64,000 bases of DNA from Sipunculus nudus (Eukaryota; Annelida; Sipuncula; Golfingiida; Sipunculidae), in NCBI GenBank assembly GCA_026874595.1, contig CM049314.1:16858729-16922728 (forward strand), in the 5' to 3' direction. The notes beneath the pieces are model-generated. The model saw only the letters and a list, made by a program, of their open reading frames with translations, did not search any database and was not told the origin of the DNA. This document shows positions 46,978-58,150 of the stretch, one piece after another (position 1 is the first letter of the stretch; each line of letters starts with the position of its first letter). Position numbers and translations under genes: made by a program.

Positions 46978-47852
46978 CACATTTGAAAGGCTCAGAGGAA
47001 ATGATCCTGCTAACTGGTAATAATTACATATTAACTACATATTTGCCAAACTAATATTGTGTACTTTTATGGACTATATCAAAGGTGCAGGTGTCTCTCA
47101 TGATCATGGGGCAGATCAAATATTTCTAGAAGTATTATCATTTCAGCTATGTGCCAGTGATTTGTGCATAAAATAATCATGGAAATGTATGAACACTGTC
47201 AATTATAAAATAAGAAATAAAGTGGAGATTAGCTGAAGTATAAAAATGCACATATCACTTATTAACTGAAATAAAATGCCCCCGCCCCAAAAATAATGGA
47301 AAAATTCATTTCAAATGAGCATAAGCTAAATCTGATAAATATACATGTATAAATTTAAGGCAAAAGTGCTTGCAGGAGGAAAATTTTATTCATAATTGTA
47401 TCATATTTAAAAACAGAGATACTTTATTTCATATCATGCTGATGCAGAAAAATAATGAACAAAATTCTTTTCATTACATCTATCTTTTTTTAAAGTTTAT
47501 AAATAGTATACATTTGCAATATATCATATATATCTGAATATATAAGTTTATTTACAATTCTAAATGGCATCATCATTTACCCCAAATTTTATCCAAAAAC
47601 AACACGTAATACATTCACATGTATTCAAATTTCACCACAAATAATTTTAATTTTTTTTTATAAATTTGAAAAACAATAAATATCTGAAAAAATTATCTTG
47701 ATTCAGAATTTACAATTTTAAATTGCACCTTCAAAAATCCATAATTCGGCTCATATAATATCAAATTATGCTTTCTGATTGGTTTGATTAATATATTAAT
47801 TATTTAAAAGGGAATTAATTTATTTAGAATATTACATAACCTTAACATAGCA
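46531..47852. other. Non-coding stretch with a TA run
   Basis: TA run at 46945-46973. Otherwise AT-rich, with nothing recognised. Confidence 0.45.
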
Positions 47853-48424
47853 TTAGGGTGCCCTTCCATACCTGCGGATTTTATCCGCGCGGGACCCGCG
47901 CGGGTCCGCATGCGGAGAGTTTCCTTTTCAATGTGCGGGTCCCCGCACGCGGGTGACCCATTATTTTGGATAAACGCATGCGCTTATAATCATAATTTCT
48001 CTAATTTTAGTGAAATGTGTTAAGAAAATATTCAGTGTATACATTTATACTAACTAATGAGGCAGATTGAAGTGGATTAATATCGTATCTCACCAGCCAG
48101 GCTTAAATGGTGGCTATTTCCTGTCACCCCCTAACTAGAGCTGGCCCCGGGCCGTATCTCAATAAAGACTGGTCGTATATTTTTTTTATATGCAATCGTA
48201 TAAATTCTATCAGCTCCTTTTTCTTTCCCAAGACAAGGACACATCCCTGCTACTGATTTTATATGTAGCATCCGCATGCGGGCCCCCCGCAGAATTCAAA
48301 CACCGCTGGATCCAAATGCGGGACCCGCGCGGGGGCCCGCACGTATGGAAAGGGGACAATAATAACACACTTGTTTGATTTCAACCGTGCGGGGGCCCGC
48401 ATATATGGAAAGGCACCCTTAAGG
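47853..48424. mobile_element. GC-rich inverted-repeat element, about 567 bp, TTA target duplication
   Basis: The left end (after TTA) is GGGTGCCCTTCCATACCTGC. The right end read inversely (after TAA) is GGGTGCCTTTCCATATATGC. Both are followed inward by runs of GCGGGCCCCCGC or GCGCGGGACCCGCGCGGG. The direct TTA border and GGG terminus fit the PIF/Harbinger superfamily; the assignment is inference. The interior is partly ordinary AT-rich sequence, and no transposase frame is present. Confidence 0.65.
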
Positions 48425-51400
48425 ATTACTCCTTGATTGAGAACAGTGAAGTTGAAACAGCTTTATTATAAGCCAATAATTCAAACGATAATATATTTCA
48501 CATTAGTTTTTGTGCGGAATGGGGGGGGGGGGATATGATAAGATTTATGTACTCTTTTTACAGCAGGGGATCTCCCCAGGGACCCATTACGAATCAGGTT
48601 AGCAGAGACAGATGCATTGAATGACCTCCAGTGACCAGAGTGGGCTGCATGACGATGCAATTGGTACAATAAGAGCCTCCAAAAAATTTCAATAACTAGC
48701 CTAATTTTGGTGCTTTTATTTTCAAATTTCAGATATTAACAGATTAAATCCTTATGTGTACATGTATGAAAATTATATTGTCAGCCCTTACAGGAAACCT
48801 AGTTGGGCAAAATTTAAAGTACCTATATTTATGATAATAACTTGAAAAATTTGCAAAATTCAGATCTAATTTAGGTTATACAATTGAATCTTGAATAAAT
48901 AAAGTTATATCCATGATAAAAGACTCTATCTTCAGCAATTCTCATGTTAAGTGAGTAAATATATTTATGTGATATTTTACAAAGTGCAATCGGCCAGACT
49001 TCTTAATTTTTCGTTTCTCAGACCCGCAACCTCAAGTTTTGGAAATTTGAGAAAATATATATAGCAGTGTCCCTGTCGTTATTTTATGGCCGCCTTTATA
49101 AAATGTGTCCCTGGGTCGTAATATAAATACCCTAAAAAGTAAACTCGCAGTCCTCTCGTACAAAATGCGACATACACGACCGAATCGGTCATTTTAACAT
49201 TTCTCTCTCAGGACCATCTGCTGAGATGAGAGATTCGTCGGTGATCTTTCTCATGTGAAACCGTTCAAATTTTTCCCTTCCACGTCTACCATCACTATCA
49301 TACCGGAATTCAGTTTTATATATTACCGTCTTTATTCCAATTTGGCGATTCCTCTAATTTGTCGTACCCAGACATATTGTGAAAGCATAATTTATAAATG
49401 ATTCTTATTTCGCGACTGCCCACGATGTTTACTGCAGACGATTTTTAGGTGAAACGCATATGTCTCTCGCAGGCCCCGCAGTTTGTATCTGACTAGCATA
49501 ATTATAACATTAATTGATATCATGCAGCATCCTAATCAAACTTGAGCTTGTTTGCAATACATTTTTTAAAGTTACAAAGATGCATTTATCATAATATATA
49601 AAGCGTTAAAGCGTTCAATAGGCCTAGTTTCAAATCGGTGTCCGTTACTAAGCAACTCGTGTACCATCCCATGGTATGCACGTGCCCCATGTGCAATTCA
49701 CGCGGAATATTTAGAATCAAAGATGACAAAATAAAGCAACTTCTATTGATAGTTTTCTTGATTAATATAAATCGTTACTTAATATACTTTATTGTCCATG
49801 GAAGCAATTCAAATCTACGACATTACACACTTAAGTCTTTCTTGCTAACCCCTGCGTGGCAGAACCACGATAACCCAATAGGAACATCATGTTAGATAAG
49901 GACACGTGGCTGTTTTTATTTTCTCTATATAACATCTATAAAACACCTGAGGTTTGGGCCTCTTTTAAATAATTTTCAGAATAAATTCTGATATTAAACT
50001 TTCTGAGAATTTGTTGTTTCTTCAGTCAAACTAGACCAAGAAAATGGGGGCTTGTCTATCTCCTTTTTTAACCATCCTGACCCGAATGCTGTAAAGCCCA
50101 AAATACCCCTCCAAGCAGTCCCAAAACAATCAATTGGACAACATGTCTTTGATTGGCCACAGATTAAAAAATGACCAGTACTGTCAATTTTATTGGAGAT
50201 TATGCTAAACATACTTAAAAATCAAACAGTGGGGTGTTTTTGATGTTCCATCACATGATGGCTAGAGCCAACCAGAGAAAGCCAGACCATTCACTACTCT
50301 CCTTCGGTTCAGGGCTTGGTGATCTCAGGTATTGTTAACAAATAGGACTACGTGATCTTAAGCTTGATCGAGTACAGTTTGCTTTTGGATTTGTGACCGA
50401 TCGTACAAAACAGTGTCCGATCGAGATCACGAGAGGCATAAGGCTATTTCCCATCGTGTATATTTTAACGCGCCTTTATTTCCCATATTTATCACGTAAT
50501 ATGCAAATTAAATTTATCTGATAATAGCCAGTTATTCTTCTTGTATTGATGGACCACTTACTTTTGAAAACATTCAACATGTTACATCAGCGGGGTTTGT
50601 AATATTTTCCACCAGTGGTCTGAAAATGTCCGGCTTTCAAATGGTCCTGCCGAGCTCAGTTTCACGCAGGGTCAGGGACTATAGCGACATTCTTGACATC
50701 GCGTGGATAAATCCTCTACGGGCAATCCTAAGGCCTGGGCGGAAAAAGCCGAATTATTTAAATCTCTTCGTTAAAATGGCTGCGAACATGTGACTACGAG
50801 GTTTGATTGTGAAAATTTATAAATAAGCTAATTTGGATATCCGATCGCAATATATCTATGCTTGTAGCATGGCATTTGTGAGCACTGGAATTGTTGCACA
50901 TGCATGGACTATTTCCCGCTATGAAACTACATGAATGAAACTAAACACGCATGCGCGTAGTTTACTATGAATCTCTGATTCGTTTTTTGCAAAAAACATT
51001 CTAAAATGATGTTCATCAGTATATACCTATACGTGTGATATATTTGATTATACAAGTTTTCATTATTTTTGATTATACCTGTTTCCATTATATTTCTGAG
51101 GGGTAAACTATTAATTCATTTGATAAATTTGATTAAATTCCCGACTGGTATATTTTTACCATATTTGATATATTTTGTTTTTTATATTGAGTTTCTGAGT
51201 GTTTTTTTAATGAATGACAACAAATCCATCCTATCTTAAAGAAGCTTAATTTGCAACCAGTGTCCTATGCTGGTCATTATAAACTTTCCAGTTGTTTAAG
51301 CAAGAAAAATGGACTAAATTGTTTACAAAAAAGTTAATTAAATTGAAATGATTAATTTATTAATTGATGACTTAAATTGATAGAAGTTTAAAAAGTAAAA

Positions 51401-53040
51401 AATCTTGATTTTTTATAAAAAAATTTTACCAGCCCTTTAAGAAAATAATGAGGATATACTGTAGATACTGGGAACACTTTATTAGCACTAGACATTGTAG
51501 AAGGGCACATATAGTTCCTATCTATTCATTTCATCATTTGCAAAATTTATATATTTCTTTAAAGTTTGAATTATATTTATTTTTATTTTCCCTGCTCCTC
51601 CCCACCAATTTTCATTTCATCGTTCGAGAAACTATTTATTAAATATGTAAGGCCTTATAATTATGTTAGGGCTCGCAACTTCAAGAAATTACAAAATACT
51701 GACTAATTTCTGGTATGCACATGGCAAATATATAGAGGAATATTTTTAATAAATATGATCAAAATCCGGTCAGTAGTTTTGATGATATTGAGAGGTAAAA
51801 ATGGGTTTTTAATGGAATATTTAATTTTTACTTAAATATTTCAAAGGAAGGAAGTCGAGCAACCCCATATTCGGTGTAGTAGGACATTTTGGGCACATCT
51901 AACCATATGCTGAATTTCGGATTTATATGTCCAACGGTAACGAAACGTACCCTACTAACGGACGGACGCCAGGACGACGGACAGTGGACCATGGCTATAG
52001 CGCAAATAACCTATAGTCAGCTTAGCTAAACATATAATTATCCCTAGACTGAATGGGAAATTTCATAGCAAATAAATCACTCCGAACATAATATTTAGGA
52101 CTTTATACTTTTATAAGTGTTTCACCAGAATGTTATTACAAACATTATTTAGTAATTCAAAATAACATGGATACTGTACATCTGAAACTTAAAAGTACTA
52201 TATCTATCAAGGGATTATTCTATCCCGTCTATGTTCCTTCATATGTGCCATCTGAAAACTTTGTTTTCGTTCAACGAGAAATTTACCAATTATCAATTTA
52301 GGCTCCACTTTACCTTTTTTAAACTTAACAGCACATAAATACTCCTGCAATTGCAAAAAAAGGGAGCCTTGAAAGATATAATAATTCCTGGTATCACTAC
52401 ATCTTCCATGAAAATATTCGAAATATATGTCCGTAAAATCTGAGTTTCTGGTATGACTTCTACCTATTCCAACTTGAATTACCATCCGTTGAATCCATAT
52501 AATGAGTGCATTAATAAAGTAAATTTTTATGAAACTCCTCAACTGCTTAGAACATTGGGTCCAGTTCCATTGTTATTTTGCTTGCCTGGACATTCACTGC
52601 AATGTCCTCCAGAATGACAAAACATGTAAAGGGCTTGAATAGGAAGTTAGGTTGAGTTCTCTCCAGGGTATTTTTTATGTGTGTTTTCCCTTATATCTAA
52701 AGCAGAAAACATTTGTTTTAATATTTTACAATACTTGAATTACAATGGGAAATTGAAAAAAAACCTAACATTTAATAAACAAATATCATCAATTTTGAAT
52801 ATTATTCATAAAAAATCTATTTTAATACTATTACAGTTCAACCATCTGTAATGTCACATGATAACTGACTCGATGTAGAATGAATTTTCCCTGTTGTCAT
52901 AAACTGGAATTCATTTTGGAAACACAAAGCATAACATACTATTTAAAGACACATGAAATCAGGTGTCAGATTTACAAGAATCCTCCGCATGAATTGCTCT
53001 AAACCAAACTATTTTTATTACATATTAATAATATAATATA
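48425..53040. other. Long non-coding stretch
   Basis: No gene is supported. It holds a poly-G run (about 48521-48533), the opposite-strand partner of the 5.9 kb dispersed repeat at about 51950-52030, and short unrecognised frames. One minus-strand frame (52207-52542, 111 codons, ending KEHRRDRIIP) is protein-like in composition but unplaced and unsupported by splice sites. Confidence 0.4.
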
Positions 53041-53049
53041 ATTTAATTA

Positions 53050-53753
53050 CGCTCCCGAGGTAGTGGAAATCTTGCGCTTCTGAAGAAGCAACTGATTTTC
53101 ACGCTGCCAGCTTTGACCGTTTATGATATATTTAGACACCGGATGGCGGTTTGTTGTCCACTATAATAAACGTGCGTATGATGTGACAAGCAGCCAATCA
53201 GATGCAAATGAACAAACACTCGACACGACAGGCATCCTGGCTCCGCCCATTGCTGCGCTTCAAGCGCCGCCTGATGAGTTTCCGGTCGAATTTAAATTGC
53301 TCCCTCTGCATTCTCGCATCATCGACCGATTCGATTATGACATTATGACTGTGTTAGCGTAGCCATGTACCTGTTGTCTGCAGAACTGAAACCAGCCAGC
53401 GAGGTGTGCACGCAGCCTTTGTTGTTACGTTTCGTTTGAATTACAGCTCACCGGCCGAGCATCCTATGTGCCCAAGGCCCTAAGAAAACCACGTCAGGGG
53501 CAATTCTCTCTGAGCCTGTGGCCTGTTCAGACGGTTACGCTTGGGGATGAGCTTTCACTCAAAAAGAAATGAATATGATTGGCTCCGTGTATTCCTCGCT
53601 TGGCTTTGTCTTCTAGCACAAGGTTTCATCTGATTGGACAAAAATAAAGTGCTCCCCTCTGGTTTTGCCATTCAGGATACAAGGTCATAACAAACAGCGC
53701 CTTACGATATAGGTAATAGCCCTTTAGGTAAAGCGCTGTGTAAAGAGCGTATA
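53050..53753. mobile_element. 704 bp non-autonomous element, family 2, carrying promoter-like motifs
   Basis: It is bordered by exact ATTTAATTA repeats (53041-53049 and 53754-53762). The ends (CGCTCCCGAGGTAGTGG at left, GCGCTGTGTAAAGAGCGTAT at right) match the 106 bp MITE at 16575-16680, which has the same kind of 9 bp border. The interior, absent from the short copy, is richer in G+C. It contains a CCAAT box (53193-53197) close to an octamer ATGCAAAT (53202-53209), a CCGCCC box, and two further inverse CCAAT boxes (GATTGGCTCC, CTGATTGGAC) near 53578 and 53631. This could be a parent element or one that picked up host regulatory DNA. A 79-codon frame at 53123-53362 shows no transposase signature. 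Confidence 0.7.
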
Positions 53754-53762
53754 ATTTAATTA

Positions 53763-54689
53763 GCATATTAATATTTTTTAACAAAGGGAACTTAATGTGA
53801 AACTTTCCTAGTACAATAGGTATAAGAATTTAAAGAAACTTAAACCCTAATGTATAAAGATGTTCCTTTTCGAAATATGGTCATGATGTTACAAATACTG
53901 AATAACAAACAAGCCAAATAAAGGGCAAAAACCTTTAAAAAATTGTAACTTATACATGATAAGGCATGATATATAGGGTAAAAAAAAAGCAACATAACAG
54001 CCTATATGCACATCTACGAAAAAAGGATTTACATATACATGTATTTCTATATACTTATAGTTACAGTGACATTTTAATTTGTATATAAGAAAAAAATATT
54101 GAAATTAAAAATTAACATGACAATCTTTAACATTAACAGCTATCACTTAGTAATAGATGGACCATGTGAAAATGTAACATTTTTTATTCATTTAAAGAGC
54201 ATGGCGTGAGTATTCATGATCATATGGCACAGTTTGTCAGTAAACCATTGCTCACCATAGCAATTTATTCGCGTCTTGCAGGCCTTCCGACTTCGGAATA
54301 CAAACCAGCGTCCTTGAGACCTTGTCATGGCCGTTCGGGCTGACGACGCGAAACAATACCTCAACTCGCTGCGCTTAACCGCTTATCACACACTGCATGC
54401 TCCAGTAATATTGTTGTCTCTGTGAAAATTACGTCTAAAGAACGTAGAAACTATAAAATTATGGACTTCTTAACGAAACTTAGTGTTCCACATGCCAAAA
54501 TATCCCCGTCTGACAGTACCGCCAAGCAGACGACATGACTATAGCGCACTTTTTCTTATCACTTCGCACACCCACACGCAGCGTGACGTCAAAGAGACAG
54601 CGGATTATGCTACACGAAATAGTTCTTTTGTGGTAAGCATATATATCGTCAGAAATAAAATAGAATATTTTGTAAAAATATTCCATAAT
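53763..54689. other. Non-coding stretch, nothing recognised
   Basis: Short frames only. Confidence 0.45.
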
Positions 54690-55090
54690 ATATATTAGAA
54701 ATGAATTATTTTATTAATATTTTATAAAATATATCTCATCTTTTTATTATTAATACTCTAGCTTTTTAAATATTATGTATATTATTATTTTCATTATCCT
54801 TATCATTATTATTACAATATTTTGTTATCAATATTAAAATTGATTATAAAATTCATCAAATATTAAATATTTTACATTATATTTTGATATTATTTTGTAA
54901 TATAAATAATTATTGTAATTAAAATTATAATTAAAATGAAAATAATAATATTAATAGTATTTAAAAATGGATATTTTCAATAATATAAATTTTTCAATAA
55001 TATAAATTAGAAAAAAATAATATTATTAATATTTCATAAAATGTTATTCATCTGATTATTTTATTATTTATATTCTATATTATGTTATGT
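54690..55090. repeat. AT-rich low-complexity tract
   Basis: Nearly pure A/T with irregular ATTATT, AATAAT and TATAAAAT words and no fixed period. Confidence 0.8.
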
Positions 55091-55133
55091 AAAATCATAG
55101 TTATTTTAAAGGAGATAAGCTTTACTATATGCT

Positions 55134-55385
55134 TTGAAAATTGACAAGAAATACTCCACGTTACTAAAGTTTCCTTTATGTGACTATAGACTCCCGCAGT
55201 TAATTAAGATTTTTTTGTAGGTATTGAAAATTAACTATAATATTCATCATGTTACAAAAGTTTCCCATGTGTTACTATGGGGTCCTGTTCCTGGCTGTGT
55301 TTTTACCTAGAGACTTTGAAAATTGACTATAATAACCCACATATTACTAATTAATTTCTTATATTTTACTGTAACCCCTTTAGTT
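55134..55385 (+). repeat. Three diverged 91 bp tandem units
   Basis: Units start at 55134, 55225 and 55316, each with TTGAAAATTRACWAKAA. They share the later landmarks TTACTAAAGTTTCC or ACAAAAGTTTCCC, then TTACTATG- or TTACTGTA-like segments. Spacing is exactly 91 bp despite heavy divergence. Confidence 0.7.
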
Positions 55386-57266
55386 TACTATAGATGTATA
55401 TAGTAACTTATAAGATATTTTGCCTGGATAAATACGGACTTTATACGGTTATTATCCAGAAACGTGATGTTTATATGGGTATTCCATGGGCTAGCCTCGA
55501 GGGACCCTTGTGAGTCAAACCACGTGCCTCCTTCGACCTAATCTTATTTCTGAAGTAAATCCTGCGATGAGTTTAAATAGACAAATACATGAAATTTACG
55601 TCACGTAGAACAATTTTGCAGTTAAATAATGACTATTCAAAGATTATTAAATATATTATTGTTGTTCATTTTATGTAACAAATAAAAAACATGCCACATG
55701 GTACCCGCCATGGGCCCCCATGTGTAACAATGCAGGACAGTCTGGATGTTGGCACTACCCGTGTCCGCCAATGCCCATATTAAGCCCTTAAAAACCCACA
55801 TGGGCCCCTCGTATATGTGCTATCAGGGTATAGTTCGACAGTCGAGAATAAAGAGCCATCGTTTCAGCTTAGTTCGCTTTGAGTCAGCTGAGCTTAAATA
55901 TGAACACACGAAAAAATTTGTTTTTATTGCACCGGATAAGTGCACCGTCTTATAATGTATATTTTTGGCAAAGAATAAAGCCTGGGCCGTGAGGGTAAGA
56001 GTTAATACGTGCATTATGACTGCAAAACATAGGCTCCAAACACTGATATCTTCTGATCAGGCCTGGGTTATCATTCAAAAATTATATTCCGGAAGTAATA
56101 TGTAACTATGACAACGTATTTGTTGGACGCCTCGCTGAGTCCTTTTATAAGAATTCAAAAGAACCTTTCCAGAATACATCACGGTTAGGAGCTCTCAGCA
56201 AAAAGGCCAGTTGAAGCTCAGATCGCAAGCTGGACAAATAGTGATAAAAATAGTCAGATGGAGAGGGAACGTGGCGTGACTTCCAAATAAGGGGACACTG
56301 ACGTAACAGTTCCGCTGTCGGGCAATAACAAAAGTGATGAGCAGACGACATTACCGCGAGGAATATGGTGATCCGGATGCACAGATCAAAGGGGATTCCA
56401 GAAATAACGACATAACCTCAAACTTACACCCGGGGATCCTGAAGGTATAGGTATCAGTTTGATGGGAACCACGGTACAGGGGACTGAACTTAGATTATTT
56501 TACGGTTGAAACGTAAAAAAATGTCTGAATAAATCTGTATAAATAATTTATGTCGGTGTAGGCAAAGCCCTTCAGCTTGGCCTTGACAGTGACAGAATGC
56601 TACTACTAATAATAAAAGAAGAATAAGAAAAGGGAGAGGAGGAAGAAGAAGAAGAAGAAAAAGATAAACATTTTTTAATTTTTTTTCCATTTCCAAGGAG
56701 CTTAGGTAAAGGATTGTTATGTTTACTCCTATGATTGTCTATTTAACCGGGCGGGGGGGGGGGGGGGGGGGGGATGATTGCATATATTGTTACGGAATGA
56801 TTAAAGTCTGTTCATGATTTCATTTCGTACTATCATGGTGTTATTCCGTACTATAATCTAAATCGGCTCTACTTCCATCGTGTTGGTTCAGGCAAATGTA
56901 TTCCAAATCTCATTATATTATCATAAAACATATTTGCCTTTACAAATTTATTAATATAGACTTTGCATTAACTGAACTCAATCGAGGAAGAAAACCTTTT
57001 TTCTATTTTTTTTTTGGGCACATCTATCAGCATTGTCAACTCTGCCCTATCAACTCTCTAAATCTTATCAGAAGCTAAGCATTCCTGACACTATCAGCCC
57101 AAAAATCAAGGAAAGAATAAAAACAGCATATGTTTCTAGATTTAAGTCATTTCTAAATTTAACCTGTGACGTCACACTTCGCACGAGCCAATCACATTAG
57201 TCCCAAGTCTTTGTTCTGGATGCAATGCTCCCTGCACATAACAAATCTACGTGCTAATAGGTTTAT
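55386..57266. other. Non-coding stretch with simple-sequence runs
   Basis: It holds a GGGCC/CCATG-rich segment (55690-55820) related to 45310-45725, a GAA-rich run (56635-56660) and a 21-base G run at 56753-56773. No gene is recognised. Confidence 0.5.
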
Positions 57267-58150
57267 GTTACGAAGACAAATTGTTCAGGGGAAAACATTG
57301 GGTCGATCCCAGATTCGAACCTATGTTGGTGGCGCACAAGTCCGCGAACCAACAGTTTCGCTAGCAAAGCAAGCTTCACTGGCAAGACAATTCGGTCTGC
57401 TTTTATGTCATCCCGTAACACACACCCTCTTAAGAGCGTTCTGCTATCAGAGCAATACTTATTATCCCAGGAGTCACACTTTGGTGAGCTTATTCCCTGG
57501 GCTACAAAGTTAATCGTCACGTTGGACGAGCTCCCATTTTGTTACGAAGATAAATTATTCAGGGGAAAATGCTGGGCCGATCCGGGATTCGAACCCTTGT
57601 TTTTGGCGCTCAAGTCCGGCGTACCAACTTGGTACCAAAGCAAGCTTCACTAGCAATTCGGTCCGCTTCAGGGGCGGATCCAGGATTTAGGAAAAGGGGG
57701 GGGGGGGGTCCAATCCAGGACGACAAATGAAAATCCTAAAAAAAGGTCATCAGGTCTGGAAAAGGGGGGTCCAGGCCGCAAAATTATGTCTAAAACCCCT
57801 TATAAAAGGTTGCTTCGGGTGAAGAAGGGGGGTCAGGACCCCCTGGACCCCCCCCCCCCCCCCCGGATCCGCTCCTGCGGTTTCATGTCACTCCGTAACA
57901 CACCTCCTCTTAAAAGCGTTCTGCTATCAAAACAAGACTAATTATCCAAGGAGTCACAATTTTACCGTCACGTAGGACGACCCCCCATTTTGTTATGAAG
58001 ACAAATTGTTCAAGAGAAAACATTAGGCCGATATCGGATTCGAGCCCATGTTGGTGGCGCACAAGTCCGGCGTATTAACTGTTTCGCTAGCAAAGCAAGC
58101 TTCACTAGCGAGACAATTCGGTCCGCTTTTATGTCACCCCGTAACATTTA
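57267..58150 (-). mobile_element. Tandem triplet of tRNA-like SINE family A units
   Basis: Three minus-strand units begin, in genome order, at about 57269, 57541 and 57991 (GTTACGAAGACAAATTGTTC and variants). Each has a B box (GGTTCGAATC or GGCTCGAATCC), an A-box segment (TAGCGAAACWGTT-like, lost in the middle unit) and GCTAGTGAAGCTTGCTTTGC. Spacers between them are also repeated (CTCTTAARAGCGTTCTGCTA ... GGAGTCACA), so the repeating unit is about 240-270 bp, SINE plus spacer. The middle unit is split by a G-run MITE. Open frames here (for example 57166-57513) are incidental. Confidence 0.82.
57669..57877 (+). mobile_element. G-run MITE, family 1, 209 bp, inserted in a SINE unit
   Basis: The ends are CAGGGGCGGATCCAGG and, inversely, CAGGAGCGGATCC. 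The interior has a G run near the left, GGGGTCCAATCCAGGACGAC, GGTTGCTTCGGG, and a C run near the right. It interrupts the SINE between CGGTCCGCTT and CGGTTTCATGTCAC, where the other SINE units read CGGTCCGCTTTTATGTCAC. This gives a roughly 6 bp imperfect duplication (CCGCTT / CGGTTT). The CAGGG end suggests hAT, but the target duplication is not a clean 8 bp, so the superfamily is tentative. Confidence 0.75.

Noticed and set aside
53123-53362. 79-codon frame inside the 704 bp element as a possible transposase
   Set aside because: Far too short, and lacking any transposase motif.
56753-56773. Long G run as telomere-like or origin signal
   Set aside because: A homopolymer without a telomeric unit. 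Similar runs occur at several places and belong to simple sequence or to the G-run MITE.
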